DNA of 64,000 nucleotides, from the NCBI RefSeq assembly GCF_900302475.1, contig NZ_OMOQ01000003.1:372001-436000 (forward strand), written 5' to 3'. The notes beneath the pieces were generated by a model. That model had not been told where the DNA came from, ran no database searches, and saw only the letters and a program-made list of their open reading frames with translations. Of this stretch, positions 8,309 to 16,676 are shown one piece after another (within the stretch, counting starts at the first letter, position 1; every line of letters starts with the position of its first letter). The position numbers and the translations under genes were made by a program. Source of the stretch: Defluviimonas aquaemixtae. Its GTDB lineage: Bacteria > Pseudomonadota > Alphaproteobacteria > Rhodobacterales > Rhodobacteraceae.

Positions 8309-9370
8309 CTAGTCTCGCTCTATAAGATCGCAACCCTCGTCATTATCGGGTTGACGGAAACGTGCCAGGAGTTCCAGTTGCCGACCGGATGACACCGTTC
8401 CGTAGGAGCGCAACGTCGTCAGCACGTCGTCATGGGCCATATTCTGAGACCAGGCCTTGATCTGTTCCGGCGTGCGGCAGTGCTCGTTCGCAAGTTCGAC
8501 GATCGTGTCTCGGACGCGATGTGGCGAGTAGGGTGGCAGACTTGCCGCAGCGAAAGCACGCTTGAAGATCTGCGCTGCCGAGGATGGGCCCGCCCAGCGC
8601 TCTCGTGTGATGCCGAGCACCTCGAACTGCCCTGAGGGTCCGACACGGACAAGGGTTTTGGGGAATAGCGGGTCGGAGTCGCCAAACCGATGAACGGCCT
8701 TCAGTTCACTAATCCAGTCGCGGACGATCTCTTCGATCTCGGTGCCGATCGGAAAGAACCCCGTTGTGAAACTCTTGCCGAACTTCGTGTCGACGTCGCG
8801 ACCATCGAACTGGACGCAGGCGTTCCGCAAATCGACATGTCCGAGCCGAAGAGAAATGGCCGCACTCTCGCGCGAGGCGGTCAGGAACAGGAAGGCGACG
8901 AGTGCACGATCGCGGCGCTGAATGACCGTGTCGGCGGGCATGCCGGACACGACATGGCGCGCGTCGGCCGGAGACGGATGCGGCTTCCAAAGGCCTAAGC
9001 GGCGCGCCACTTCGGACTTGCGCTCCGGAGTCAGGAACTCCGCGTCGGCATGGCTGATCTTCGAGCGATAGCCAGGCTGATCGGCGAGCCAGTGAAAGAA
9101 TGCCTTCACGTCGCGCAGGATGCTGCCAACCGTCGCCGAAGAGAGCTTCGCCCCGGTGCGGGCATGGCGCTGTGAGGCCAGATGTCGTTTGAAACCTCGG
9201 GCGCGCTCGGAATGAAAGGCGCGGAAGTCGGCCTTGCCGAGATAGTCCTCGTAGGCGGAGATCGCAGCGGCCGCCTTGTCAATGGAGGCTGGCGACAGGC
9301 CCTTCGCATCCTGCAGCCAGACGAGGTACTTGCGCTTGATGCGCAGGTTCTCAGAGATGCGCTTTGACAT
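8309..9370 (-). CDS. Tyrosine recombinase (cassette integrase)
   Basis: 353 residues. A SAM-like core-binding domain (about 10-110, KGLSPASIDKAAAAISAYEDYLG) precedes the catalytic domain: box I Arg in TASRESAAISLRLGHV, the H-x-x-R in PHRVRDT, and the nucleophile Tyr in LRSYG after AHDDV. The third catalytic His/Trp position reads WSQNMAHDD. The start MSKRISENL (9370) overlaps the upstream gene by 20 bp; a longer frame to 9400 is less likely. It ends four bases from the QatC-like gene, tail to tail. It differs clearly from the island integrase at 42993-44153. Confidence 0.9.
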   Translation of the reverse strand: MSKRISENLRIKRKYLVWLQDAKGLSPASIDKAAAAISAYEDYLGKADFRAFHSERARGFKRHLASQRHARTGAKLSSATVGSILRDVKAFFHWLADQPGYRSKISHADAEFLTPERKSEVARRLGLWKPHPSPADARHVVSGMPADTVIQRRDRALVAFLFLTASRESAAISLRLGHVDLRNACVQFDGRDVDTKFGKSFTTGFFPIGTEIEEIVRDWISELKAVHRFGDSDPLFPKTLVRVGPSGQFEVLGITRERWAGPSSAAQIFKRAFAAASLPPYSPHRVRDTIVELANEHCRTPEQIKAWSQNMAHDDVLTTLRSYGTVSSGRQLELLARFRQPDNDEGCDLIERD

Positions 9371-9854
9371 GGGTTTGAGCCTCCCTTTCGAAGGTGACAT
9401 TTGAGCGGGGATCGGTCTGGGACACTAATCTCGGGTTCGCCTGTTGAACTGTGACCTCCAGTTTGGCGCGGATCGCCTCGAGATCTGCGCGCCGGACCAC
9501 CTTGTGCATCAGCGATCCGCAAGTGGGGCAGAGCGCTATCAGCATGCCGGTGGCCGTCGTTTGCTGGGTGTAGTCCGCCATCCGCCCAGCCGGCTCCCGC
9601 GGCTGTTTACAGCCGAGGCAGTAGAGGTGGTGCAGGGCCAGACGCTGGCGCGTTCGCGCTCGTCTTACACCAAGGAAGTTCTTCAGGTCATCGCCGCGGA
9701 TGAGCCAGGGCCGTTTCGATTGATCCGCCACGAGCCCCTTGTCCTTGATCCAGCGGATCACGGTCTGGCGGTGGACGCCCAGCGCCTCCGCGGCCTCCCA
9801 GACGGTATAGATCCGGTGGCGCTTGATAGATGATCCGTTCGCGCGCCGTGCCAT
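9351..9854 (-). CDS. Helix-turn-helix plus zinc-ribbon protein
   Basis: 167 residues. The N-terminal MerR/excisionase-like helix-turn-helix (YTVWEAAEALGVHRQTVIRW then DKGLVADQSKRPWLIRGDD) is followed by a two-knuckle zinc ribbon with CLGC and CPTC about 40 residues apart. The ATG shares one base with the TGA of the preceding gene (TGATG) and the 3' end overlaps the recombinase, so all three form one operon. Likely a DNA-binding accessory or directionality factor for the recombinase; the zinc ribbon suggests an added protein or DNA contact. Confidence 0.78.
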   Translation of the reverse strand: MARRANGSSIKRHRIYTVWEAAEALGVHRQTVIRWIKDKGLVADQSKRPWLIRGDDLKNFLGVRRARTRQRLALHHLYCLGCKQPREPAGRMADYTQQTTATGMLIALCPTCGSLMHKVVRRADLEAIRAKLEVTVQQANPRLVSQTDPRSNVTFEREAQTHVKAHL

Positions 9855-10057
9855 CACAACCGCTCCTTGGGAATGGGACCGGAGGTGTTGCGGCAGACCT
9901 GTCCCGCCTCGAACGTCTCTATCTCCGCCTCGTCATAGAGAACACGGGCGCCAATCTTGAGAAAGCGTGGTCCTTTGCCGAGCCAGCGCCACTGTTCCAA
10001 CGTCCGGGGCGAGATCTGCCACCGCGCCGCCAACTGCTCCTGAGTCATCTTGGACAT
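9854..10057 (-). CDS. Excisionase/AlpA-like helix-turn-helix protein
   Basis: 67 residues starting MSKMTQEQLAARWQISPRTL; GPRFLKIGARVLYDEAEIETF is the wing and second helix typical of Xis/AlpA DNA-binding proteins that bend attachment sites. AAGGAA stands before the ATG at 10057. First gene of the recombinase operon, so its promoter should lie in 10058-10250. Function as recombination directionality factor is inferred from family and neighbours. Confidence 0.82.
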   Translation of the reverse strand: MSKMTQEQLAARWQISPRTLEQWRWLGKGPRFLKIGARVLYDEAEIETFEAGQVCRNTSGPIPKERL

Positions 10058-10384
10058 GACCGTTTCCTTGCTTCTGTGCGGCCCGATCGGGTTCGGGTCG
10101 CTTCGTGAGACAAGGATCGGGTTCGAAGGGTCTGAAGTATGTGGACAAGACTTAGGAAGGCGGGACCTGTACGGCCCGTAACACACTGAAATATAACGGC
10201 CCTATTCCTAAGAACGGGACATCTTGTTCCATCTTTGGGGCAATCGAAATCTCGGGCATGAAACACCAGATCCCAATGCATATTCAAAATGCTGCCGAGA
10301 AAACCGCTCCGCAGCCGCGTAGGGCTCGCAAGCACGCTATTCTGCACGCACAGGTACGGTCGAAAACGGCCCTGAGCGGATGAG
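10058..10384. other. Non-coding stretch between excisionase-like gene and IS110-type element
   Basis: 327 bp, presumably the promoter of the leftward recombinase operon and the outer edge of the cassette. I see no gene, and no repeat of the tRNA att core. If the cassette has its own attachment site it could be here or near 5553-5687. Confidence 0.4.
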
Positions 10385-10461
10385 GTGGATGGCTCCTGCT
10401 CCACCGGCGTCCAATGCGCCATAGTGCAGTTGTCATGGACTGCGAGGAAAGGAGCCACCCG

Positions 10462-11469
10462 ATGACAGTAAAGACGGTCGGTCTGGATTTGGCCAAGGAT
10501 GTTTTTCAGGTCCACGGTATTTCCGAGAATGGGCGCGTGATCTTCAACAAGGCGATCAAGCGGGCGAAGCTGCTGGCGTTCTTCGAGGCGCTGCCGCCCT
10601 GCACCGTCGGCATGGAGGCTTGCGGGTCCGCGCACCATTGGGGCCGGGAGTTGCGCAAGATCGGGCATGACGTGAAGCTCATGCCGGCGTTCTACGTGAA
10701 GCCCTATGTTAAGCGCGGCAAGACCGACGCGGTGGATGCCGAGGCGATCTGCGAGGCCGTTCGCCGCCCGACCATGCGCTTTGTCGAGATAAAGACGGAA
10801 GAACAGCAGGCGATCCTGTCAATCCACCGCACCCGCGACCTAGTGGTGCGGCAGCGGACCCAGGTTGCAAATCTGATCCGCAGCCTTCTGCGCGAGTTCG
10901 GTCATGTTCTGCCGACGGGGATCGAGGCCGTGACCGCATTCGCAAAACGTCACCTCGCGGGTGATCGTCCCGATATGCCCGACCTGGCCAACGGTGTTCT
11001 CGGAACACAGTGCTATCACTTTCTTGCTCTCAACGAACGGATCGACGGCTACACAAAGATGATCGAACAGCACGCCCTGCTCAGCGCAAGCGCCCGCCGG
11101 CTCATGCGTATGCCGGGGATCGGACCGATCACGGCCTCTGCCATCGGCGACGCCAAGCAGTTTGGTAGCGGTCGCGACTTCGCGGCCTGGCTGGGCCTGA
11201 CGCCGCTCAACAAGTCCAGCGGCGGGAAGGACAAACTCGGCCGGATCACGAAGAAAGGCGACAGATATATCCGGAAGTTGCTGGTCGTGGGAATGAGCTC
11301 TCGCGCCCTGCTTGCCAAGAAGCACCCCGAACGAGTGGACATCTGGACCGCCAATATCATCGCCGAGAAGCCGTTCCGGCTGGCCACGACCGCCATGGCA
11401 AACAAAGCGGCCCGGATCATCTGGGCAATGCTGACGAAGAAACGAGAATATCGGCAACCGGCGGTCTGA
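10462..11469 (+). CDS. IS110-family DEDD transposase/recombinase
   Basis: 335 residues. N-terminal RuvC-like DEDD domain: Asp in VGLDLAKDVFQVHG, Glu in GMEACGSAHHWGREL, and the D-x-x-D pair in KTDAVDAEAI. C-terminal Tnp20 domain: MRMPGIGPITASAIG and GLTPLNKSSGGKDKLGRITK, which carries the reactive serine. All expected motifs are present and the frame is intact, so it is probably active. ATG 10462 follows GGAG; an in-frame upstream ATG (10414) lies close to the left repeat. Confidence 0.95.
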   Translation: MTVKTVGLDLAKDVFQVHGISENGRVIFNKAIKRAKLLAFFEALPPCTVGMEACGSAHHWGRELRKIGHDVKLMPAFYVKPYVKRGKTDAVDAEAICEAVRRPTMRFVEIKTEEQQAILSIHRTRDLVVRQRTQVANLIRSLLREFGHVLPTGIEAVTAFAKRHLAGDRPDMPDLANGVLGTQCYHFLALNERIDGYTKMIEQHALLSASARRLMRMPGIGPITASAIGDAKQFGSGRDFAAWLGLTPLNKSSGGKDKLGRITKKGDRYIRKLLVVGMSSRALLAKKHPERVDIWTANIIAEKPFRLATTAMANKAARIIWAMLTKKREYRQPAV

Positions 11470-11701
11470 GACGGTCGATTTGCCACGAGATGCAAGACGC
11501 TTGAAGTGATGATGCAGACTAAGTCAACCAAGAGCCAGGAAACTCCGGGAATGTCAGCGGCCCCTTAAGGTCGTTAAGCCGATTTGGAACGTCGCTCGCG
11601 GAATTCATCAAGGCCAGCGGAGGCAGCGCCGTCGCACAAACAGGCCGGACACACGACTGTACTGACGTCCGTCGCAATATCACCGAAAAAACTCTTGCAA
11701 T
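11470..11701 (+). ncRNA. Candidate bridge/seek RNA region of the IS1111-type element
   Basis: The 232-bp non-coding tail between transposase stop and right inverted repeat is where IS1111-type elements encode the guide RNA that pairs with target and donor. I did not fold it and cannot mark exact ends; the call rests on family knowledge and on this being the only long non-coding part of the element. Confidence 0.45.
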
Positions 11702-11716
11702 GCAGGAGCCATCCAC

Positions 11717-12236
11717 ACACGCGCAAAGCCCGCGCCACTCGGCGAGTGCGGCGGCGCGGTTCAACATGAAGAGGTTCCGGCTAGAGAGGCTGCGTTCCTG
11801 GCTGAAGTGATTCTGGAGAGAAGCGTGGACGGCGGCGAATTTCTGAAGACTTCACATTCGTCGGAATCGGAGCATCGCTCGCTCCCGTCGTCGAAGTGGC
11901 AGGTGTGAGTTCTCAGCTCGATTGTTGAGCCAGCGGCCAGTTTCCTGCCGGTCGCCGGCGCCAAGTTCCTTCAGCACGGCGCCATAGGATCGAAGCTTGT
12001 GCGTGGCAAGAGTATCGGGCCAACCATGCTTCCGCATTGCTTTCCTTAGAAATTTCAATGCAGCCTTCTTGTCACGGGTCTTCGTGACGAAGCTTTCCAG
12101 GACCTCGCCCTCGTGATCGATGGCACGCCAAAGGTAGTGCCACTCTCCGTTTATCCTCACGAAAATCTCATCGAGATGCCAACGCCACCGGCTGATTCGC
12201 ATTCCCTCGATCCTACGCTTGTGGATCTCAGATGAT
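11717..12236 (-). pseudogene. Decayed IS6-family transposase
   Basis: Minus-strand frames give WHLDEIFVRINGEWHYLWRA, LESFVTKTRDKKAALKFL and WLNNRAENSHLPLRRRERAM (intact D and E regions) and, after a frameshift near 11850, KFAAVHASLQNHFSQERSL. The second catalytic Asp is replaced: LATHKLRSYG where IS6 proteins have a T-D-K. The N-terminal third is missing, replaced by IS5 debris, and the C-terminus is cut by the IS110-type element. Dead. Confidence 0.85.
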
Positions 12237-12238
12237 CC

Positions 12239-12395
12239 TTAAAACTCCGGATACCTGTCGCAGCGGTTGGTGATCCGTCGCCTGTCCTTCAGACGACCAA
12301 ACATGATCTCGATGCGGTTGCGCCTTGTAGCAGCGCTTGTCATAGCGGACGGTCTCTCCTCGCGTTTTCCGTCCTGGGAAGTCGCTTATCATGCC
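12239..12395 (-). pseudogene. C-terminal fragment of an IS5-family transposase
   Basis: Reads TVRYDKRCYK, then after a one-base shift RNRIEIMFGRLKDRRRITNR, close to the same part of the intact IS5 transposase at 15908-16666. A remnant abutting the IS6 fragment. Confidence 0.8.
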
Positions 12396-12613
12396 TCCTT
12401 CAGTTCGGGGTTATGAATCACGCCGCCTCAACAGCCGCAAACCGATCAATTGTTCCTGAGACTTAACCCCATGTGATCCCTTGGTATTGCGGGCGATCCG
12501 TCAACAATTGGGAAAATCCTGCGATAGACCGGCTCTACATACTGTGCTGGGATACACCGTGGCTCCCATGGTCGGTGTCAGCGGTGAAATGTGGAGGCAT
12601 TTGATTGGAAACT

Positions 12614-12628
12614 TTAACCACGTGTTAA
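12614..12628 (+). promoter_or_regulatory. CtrA-type box in R1
   Basis: TTAA-CCACGTG-TTAA: perfect TTAA-N7-TTAA, 56 bp before the small gene at 12685. Copies: 28772-28786 and, inverted, 15371-15385. Confidence 0.65.
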
Positions 12629-12684
12629 GGATCATGGCTTATTCATGAACCGCGCCGAGATGCATGATTGGAAAGGCTGTCGAC

Positions 12685-12858
12685 ATGTGTGAGACAAGGA
12701 AGGATCTGCAGGAGCTCGCTGCCGAGTTGAGCGCTACCATCCACCTTACTCGCCGGCTTGGTTTCACGGCAACTGCGCAGGCCATGGCGCAGGTTCAGCG
12801 GGAGTTGGAGATGGTCGCGACAAAGCCCCCGCTCGCTCCCGCAGAGCCGCAAATCTGA
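12685..12858 (+). CDS. Small helical protein A (copy 1)
   Basis: 57 residues, MCETRKDLQELAAELSATIH..., ending in a Pro-rich tail PPLAPAEPQI. Two amphipathic helices around LTRRLGFTATAQAM. The start at 12685 has AAAGG eight bases upstream; an in-frame ATG at 12664 is the alternative. Present three times in the island with no coding change seen. No known family. Its hydrophobic spacing loosely resembles the protein B family (12988). Preceded by a perfect CtrA-type box. Confidence 0.6.
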   Translation: MCETRKDLQELAAELSATIHLTRRLGFTATAQAMAQVQRELEMVATKPPLAPAEPQI

Positions 12859-12907
12859 CAAGCGTGGGAGCCCGTTGCGTTCCCTGACCGGCCACCCGGC
12901 AATGGGG

Positions 12908-12922
12908 TTAACGATTGCGTAA
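12908..12922 (+). promoter_or_regulatory. CtrA-type box upstream of small gene B (copy 1)
   Basis: TTAA-CGATTGC-GTAA, one mismatch to TTAA-N7-TTAA, 65 bp before the start at 12988. The same site in R3 is at 29066-29080. Confidence 0.5.
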
Positions 12923-12987
12923 CTCTTTCGTGTCCGAGTTGTATTGTAAGCGGCGCAAACAGCCGCGAATGGGTTAGGGTTCAGACA

Positions 12988-13155
12988 ATGGAAACAACGC
13001 AGTCAATCGCGCACATACTCTGCAGCGTAGCAGCGTATGCGGAACGTAATGGGCTCGACAATCTTCAGCGACTGGTTTCGGAAGCGGCAATCGCTGCAAT
13101 GAAGGAGATACCAGAGACGCAAGGCAAGGAAGTGCTCGTCAAGCTGGTACGCTAG
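12988..13155 (+). CDS. Small helical protein B (copy 1)
   Basis: 55 residues: METTQSIAHILCSVAAYAER, then NGLDNLQRLVSEAA... The pattern I-A-x-x-L-x-x-x-A-A-Y-A-E-K/R-N-x-L-x-x-L is shared with the 73-residue protein at 16860, so this is a true family. Likely a helical hairpin in the cytoplasm; function unknown. The copy in R3 differs by Thr to Ala (PETQ/PEAQ), a coding change. Confidence 0.6.
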   Translation: METTQSIAHILCSVAAYAERNGLDNLQRLVSEAAIAAMKEIPETQGKEVLVKLVR

Positions 13156-13285
13156 CAGATGCGGCAACAGACCCGGCTCGATCATTGGCGAGTTCACATC
13201 GATGTCCTTGGCGCCGGCTCAGGTCGACAATCATGCCGCCACGCGAGATCGCATCACACCGACTGCCTCTGCACGGCCGAGGTAA

Positions 13286-13395
13286 CAGCGATCGCCCGAT
13301 TTCGTCAGCGACAAACTCGTGGATCACCGGCGGTTCTGCGTGTTGAACCTGCTCGACGATCATAGTCGGTTTTTACCGGCCAGATCGTCGATGTT
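13286..13395 (+). pseudogene. IS3-family OrfB fragment
   Basis: A short stretch reads NQRSPDFVSDKLVDHRRF then NLLDDHSRFLPA, the first catalytic-Asp region of IS3-type transposases (W-S-x-D-F-V-S-D...DDHSR). No start or continuation. The 13156-13285 sequence before it is mostly the R1 tail. Confidence 0.7.
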
Positions 13396-13664
13396 TCGAT
13401 GCCAAGAGCAGTTCAAGGGGGTAGGGTCACCTCGGCCTGCTTCAGCGCAAACACGAATTGTGCCTACGTGAATTTCGACCTGTTCATAGGAGTCTCCTCG
13501 TTCTGCGCACGGGATCATGAGTGGAAAATTCCAACACAGATCGGTCTAGCGCGCAGTCAGCAGGTCATTCTTGAGCTATCGGTTGGCAGGTCGCCCAGAT
13601 GGATTTCATGCACTCTTAAAAGGTTTTTTTGTTCGACCGAGCGATGTGAATTTTCGTTGGTGTA

Positions 13665-13790
13665 CTAGTGTCGGCACGCCTCGCATTTTATCCGGGCATC
13701 CTCGACCGACAAGAACCAGTCCTGGTTTATACGATTGGCGTAGACCTTGCCGTCAACGCCGATTGATTTCTTGCGCCGTGCGGTCCCAAA
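13665..13790 (-). pseudogene. IS3-family OrfB C-terminal fragment
   Basis: Minus-strand frame NRINQDWFLSVEDARIKCEA matches the C-terminal N-x-x-W-F-x-S-L-x-D-A-R segment of IS3-type transposases. The 13396-13664 and 13791-13898 sequence around it shows no gene; a CtrA half-site (TTAACCAT) lies at about 13842-13849, before the Hint gene. Confidence 0.55.
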
Positions 13791-13898
13791 TCTTGGAAGT
13801 TCGTCAAGGTCGCACGAGCACATGATCTCTCAACTGAATATTAACCATCTTGCTGGAGCTTTCAGTCGAACAAGGGTCAGCAATCGGTGAGCGTGCAT

Positions 13899-15083
13899 AT
13901 GGTCGCCAGGACGATAGAACTTTACGATGATAACCTCTTAAACATTTCGACCAGCTCGCCTTTAATTGCACCGGGTAACTCGATAATCAACAATTCTGAT
14001 ACGCCAAACGGAGCTATTCCCGATTTTTCAGAGGGCTCTACTGTAACGGTAACAATTGAAGACACAAGTTGGGACCCGAATTTGTTTGAAGATGATGACT
14101 ATGCCAACGATAGGATTACGGACGGCTCTGGATTGGTGGCCAACGGGACCGGAGTTAAAGCGGACTCACTCATATTCATCCGCGTGCTGGATGAAATGGG
14201 AAATCCAATTGGCCCAACTATATCCGTCACCGTTGTTACTAGAGACAACGTTACCCAAAACATCTGGGGCTTTCGCAGCGACTCGCCTCCTGTCGAAGGC
14301 ACTCAGTATGTAAAGACAGGTGGCAATAGTATCGGTTCCGCTTCATATACTACTCTTCAGAGTCAGCCTGTCTGCTACTCGATAGGCGCGCTAGCCGATA
14401 CGCCGGATGGGTCTCGTGCCGTTGAAACACTGCAGGCTGGTGACTTGGTAACCACACTGCATAATGGCCCCCAGGAAATTCTATGGATTCACCGGAGCGA
14501 TGAGCCGCTGGGATCGGCAGAGCGGGACGCAAAATCGGTGCTAAACGCAGCTGTCTTTCTCGGTCCCGGGCTTCCCGCGAAGGACTTGATCGTGCCGCCT
14601 CAGCACAGGATTCTCGTAGGTGGCTGCGAACAGTTCTACAACAGGTTCGAATTCGATGCGTCTGCCCCTGCCAAGTCGCTGACATCCTTGCCTGGGATCA
14701 GGCCGATGCCGGGTAAGAGACAGATAACGTGGCTTCACTTCGCATGCCGCGCACATGAAATCATCGTGGCAAATGGTTGTTTGTCGGAATCGCTTCTTTT
14801 TGGGCAAATGGGAATCGAGGGTCTGACAGGAACTGAACGGCGAACGGTTGCCAAGATTTTCGGCAGTTCCTCAATCCCGAATGAGGCGCTGAACGGTCCA
14901 CCGGCTCAGCGATACCTCACAGCAGGTACAGTACGCCGGCAGCTCAAGAAAAGTCGAAATGAGCGGACGAGGCGCCGGTCAGAGGCAATCAAGATGTGGG
15001 ATGCGGATCTGTCTGCTGAACGCTACGCGGCGATCCTCATGTGCGATGATGTTATCCCCAGAAACGCTCTCGGTTTTGAATAG
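13899..15083 (+). CDS. Hint-domain (hedgehog/intein type) protein
   Basis: 394 residues. The N-terminal 150 residues are beta-rich and Asp/Asn/Thr-rich, like secreted Ca-binding proteins. A Hint module follows: VCYSIGALADTPDGSRAVET with the autoprocessing Cys, then LQAGDLVTTLHNGPQEILWI, and later PPQHRILVGG and LHFACRAHEIIVANG with a conserved His. Roseobacters have many such proteins, often secreted by type I systems, cleaving at the Cys; physiological role mostly unknown. ATG 13899 (MVARTIELYDDN) is preferred over GTG 13887. It is flanked by inverted repeats R1 and R2. Notably AT-rich. Confidence 0.85.
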   Translation: MVARTIELYDDNLLNISTSSPLIAPGNSIINNSDTPNGAIPDFSEGSTVTVTIEDTSWDPNLFEDDDYANDRITDGSGLVANGTGVKADSLIFIRVLDEMGNPIGPTISVTVVTRDNVTQNIWGFRSDSPPVEGTQYVKTGGNSIGSASYTTLQSQPVCYSIGALADTPDGSRAVETLQAGDLVTTLHNGPQEILWIHRSDEPLGSAERDAKSVLNAAVFLGPGLPAKDLIVPPQHRILVGGCEQFYNRFEFDASAPAKSLTSLPGIRPMPGKRQITWLHFACRAHEIIVANGCLSESLLFGQMGIEGLTGTERRTVAKIFGSSSIPNEALNGPPAQRYLTAGTVRRQLKKSRNERTRRRSEAIKMWDADLSAERYAAILMCDDVIPRNALGFE

Positions 15084-15127
15084 AAGCTTCCGCATAGAAT
15101 CATTGGCTCGGATAGGATCGGAATCGC

Positions 15128-15500
15128 GCTCCCACGCTTGTCAGATTTGCGGCTCTGCGGGAGCGAGCGGGGGCTTTGTCGCGACCATCTCCAACTCCCG
15201 CTGAACCTGCGCCATGGCCTGCGCAGTTGCCGTGAAACCAAGCCGGCGAGTAAGGTGGATGGTAGCGCTCAACTCGGCAGCGAGCTCCTGCAGATCCTTC
15301 CTTGTCTCACACATGTCGACAGCCTTTCCAATCATGCATCTCGGCGCGGTTCATGAATAAGCCATGATCCTTAACACGTGGTTAAAGTTTCCAATCAAAT
15401 GCCTCCACATTTCACCGCTGACACCGACCATGGGAGCCACGGTGTATCCCAGCACAGTATGTAGAGCCGGTCTATCGCAGGATTTTCCCAATTGTTGACG
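15128..15500 (-). repeat. Repeat R2, 373 bp, inverted partial copy of R1
   Basis: Reverse complement of the first 373 bp of R1 and R3, with no differences seen. Together with R1 it flanks the Hint gene and IS3 debris as inverted repeats (12499-15500). It contains the CtrA-type box (15371-15385) and copy 2 of small gene A. Confidence 0.9.
15141..15314 (-). CDS. Small helical protein A (copy 2)
   Basis: Same 57-residue protein as at 12685, on the opposite strand, in R2. Conservation of the frame in three copies says only that the duplication is recent; it is not independent proof of coding. The CtrA-type box TTAA-CACGTGG-TTAA (15371-15385) lies 56 bp upstream. Confidence 0.55.
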   Translation of the reverse strand: MCETRKDLQELAAELSATIHLTRRLGFTATAQAMAQVQRELEMVATKPPLAPAEPQI

Positions 15501-15844
15501 AATCGCACATAATGCCGAGGGATAATATGGGCATAGGCTTTGCCGCCCGGCTCCGTCTGGCCGCGGCAGCGGATGTGCCAGATCATGTTCCGTTATCTTA
15601 GCCGGCATCGTGTTGACGCTGGCGCCTTTGACGAGCCGAATCGCGCGGATATGCCGGAGGCTAATTGAAGGGCATGACTATGCCATGGAACTGTTCTATT
15701 ACGCGCAATTAGCCGAGGCTGTGACTGGGCGATGTCGTATTGGCCGCACGTGCCTTCCAGAACAGGGCGGAACATCTGGCCAAAACTGTAGATGACAACG
15801 TTCGAAATTTAGCAAAATTTTAACAAATTCGCGCTGAGTTGCTA
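15501..15844. other. Unassigned stretch before the IS5 element
   Basis: 344 bp with no gene I can support. A frame from ATG 15684 (MELFYYAQLAEAVTG) runs 36 codons but its downstream part looks better in another frame, suggesting a shifted remnant. AT-rich direct and inverted AAATTTAGCAAAATTTT near 15807 is the only local pattern. Confidence 0.35.
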
Positions 15845-16676
15845 GGGTCAGGACCCATTGATTTCAGCCGGGCGGCGTGATTCACCGGTCGAAAATCGAG
15901 CGGTGATATGAGCGAACTTTTCTGGCTAAGCGATGCGCACATGGCGCGTCTGGAGCCCTACTTCCCCAAGTCGCATGGCAAGCCTCGGGTCGATGACCGC
16001 CGCGTGCTGAGCGGGATTATCTTTATCAACCGCAATGGTTTGCGGTGGCGGGATGCGCCGAAGGAGTATGGTCCGCACAAGACGCTGTACAACCGGTGGA
16101 AGCGGTGGAGCGAGAAGGGGATCTTCGCGCAGATCATGGCGGGTCTGGCCGCCGCGCACGGTGAAGAGAAGACCGTGATGGTCGATGCGACCTACCTGAA
16201 AGCCCATCGTACCGCGACCAACATGGGCGTCAAAAAGGGGGGGCGTGGACGCCTGATCGGCCGGACCAAGGGCGGCATGAACACCAAGCTACACGCCGCT
16301 TGCGATAGCCAGAGCCAACCGCTCAATTTATTCGTCACCGCCGGACAGGTCAGCGACTACATCGGAGCGCGAGCACTGCTCAGCAGCCTGCCGAATGTCG
16401 AATGGCTGCTCGGGGATCGCGGCTACGATGCGGACTGGTTCAGAGAAGCGTTGAAAAACAAAGGGATACGTGCCTGCATCCCAGGTCGGTCGTCCCGTGC
16501 GAAGGCCGTGCGATACGACAAACGCAGATACAAACGCCGAAACCGGATCGAGATCATGTTCGGAAGGCTCAAAGACTGGCGACGCGTTGCCACTCGATAC
16601 GATCGCTGCCCCAACGTCTTTCTCTCGGCAATCGCCTTGGCCGCAACCGTCATCTATTGGTTATGAGTCCAGACCC
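15845..16676 (+). mobile_element. IS5-family insertion sequence (IS427 group), intact
   Basis: Ends GGGTCAGGACCCAT (left) and, reversed, GGGTCTGGACTCAT (right) form imperfect inverted repeats, flanked on both sides by TA, the usual target duplication of this group. Length 832 bp with one transposase gene. It lies in unassigned DNA and seems undamaged. Confidence 0.88.
15908..16666 (+). CDS. IS5-family (IS427 group) DDE transposase
   Basis: 252 residues, single intact frame. N-terminal RVDDRRVLSGIIFINRNGLR and WRDAPKEYGPHKTLYNRW; DDE residues in VMVDATYLKAHR (D), LLGDRGYDADWF (D) and KRRNRIEIMFGRLKDWRR (E). Some IS427 relatives need a frameshift for one protein; this one does not. Confidence 0.95.
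   Translation: MSELFWLSDAHMARLEPYFPKSHGKPRVDDRRVLSGIIFINRNGLRWRDAPKEYGPHKTLYNRWKRWSEKGIFAQIMAGLAAAHGEEKTVMVDATYLKAHRTATNMGVKKGGRGRLIGRTKGGMNTKLHAACDSQSQPLNLFVTAGQVSDYIGARALLSSLPNVEWLLGDRGYDADWFREALKNKGIRACIPGRSSRAKAVRYDKRRYKRRNRIEIMFGRLKDWRRVATRYDRCPNVFLSAIALAATVIYWL

Larger units (their letters stand above)
10385..11716 (+). mobile_element. IS110-family insertion sequence (IS1111-type ends)
   Basis: GTGGATGGCTCCTGC at 10385-10399 is the exact reverse complement of 11702-11716, bracketing one transposase gene. Inverted sub-terminal repeats and a long 3' non-coding end are marks of the IS1111 subgroup. The right end lies in the C-terminal part of a decayed IS6-type transposase, so this element landed in an older one. 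True tips may extend a few bases outside these repeats. Confidence 0.85.
12499..13255 (+). repeat. Repeat R1, 757 bp, carrying two small genes
   Basis: Matches 28657-29413 over its full 757 bp with two differences noted (A/G in the second gene; C/T near 13214), and its first 373 bp match 15128-15500 in inverted orientation. It includes two CtrA-type boxes and two small genes. No transposase and no terminal inverted repeats are visible, so it is not a standard insertion sequence. Confidence 0.9.
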
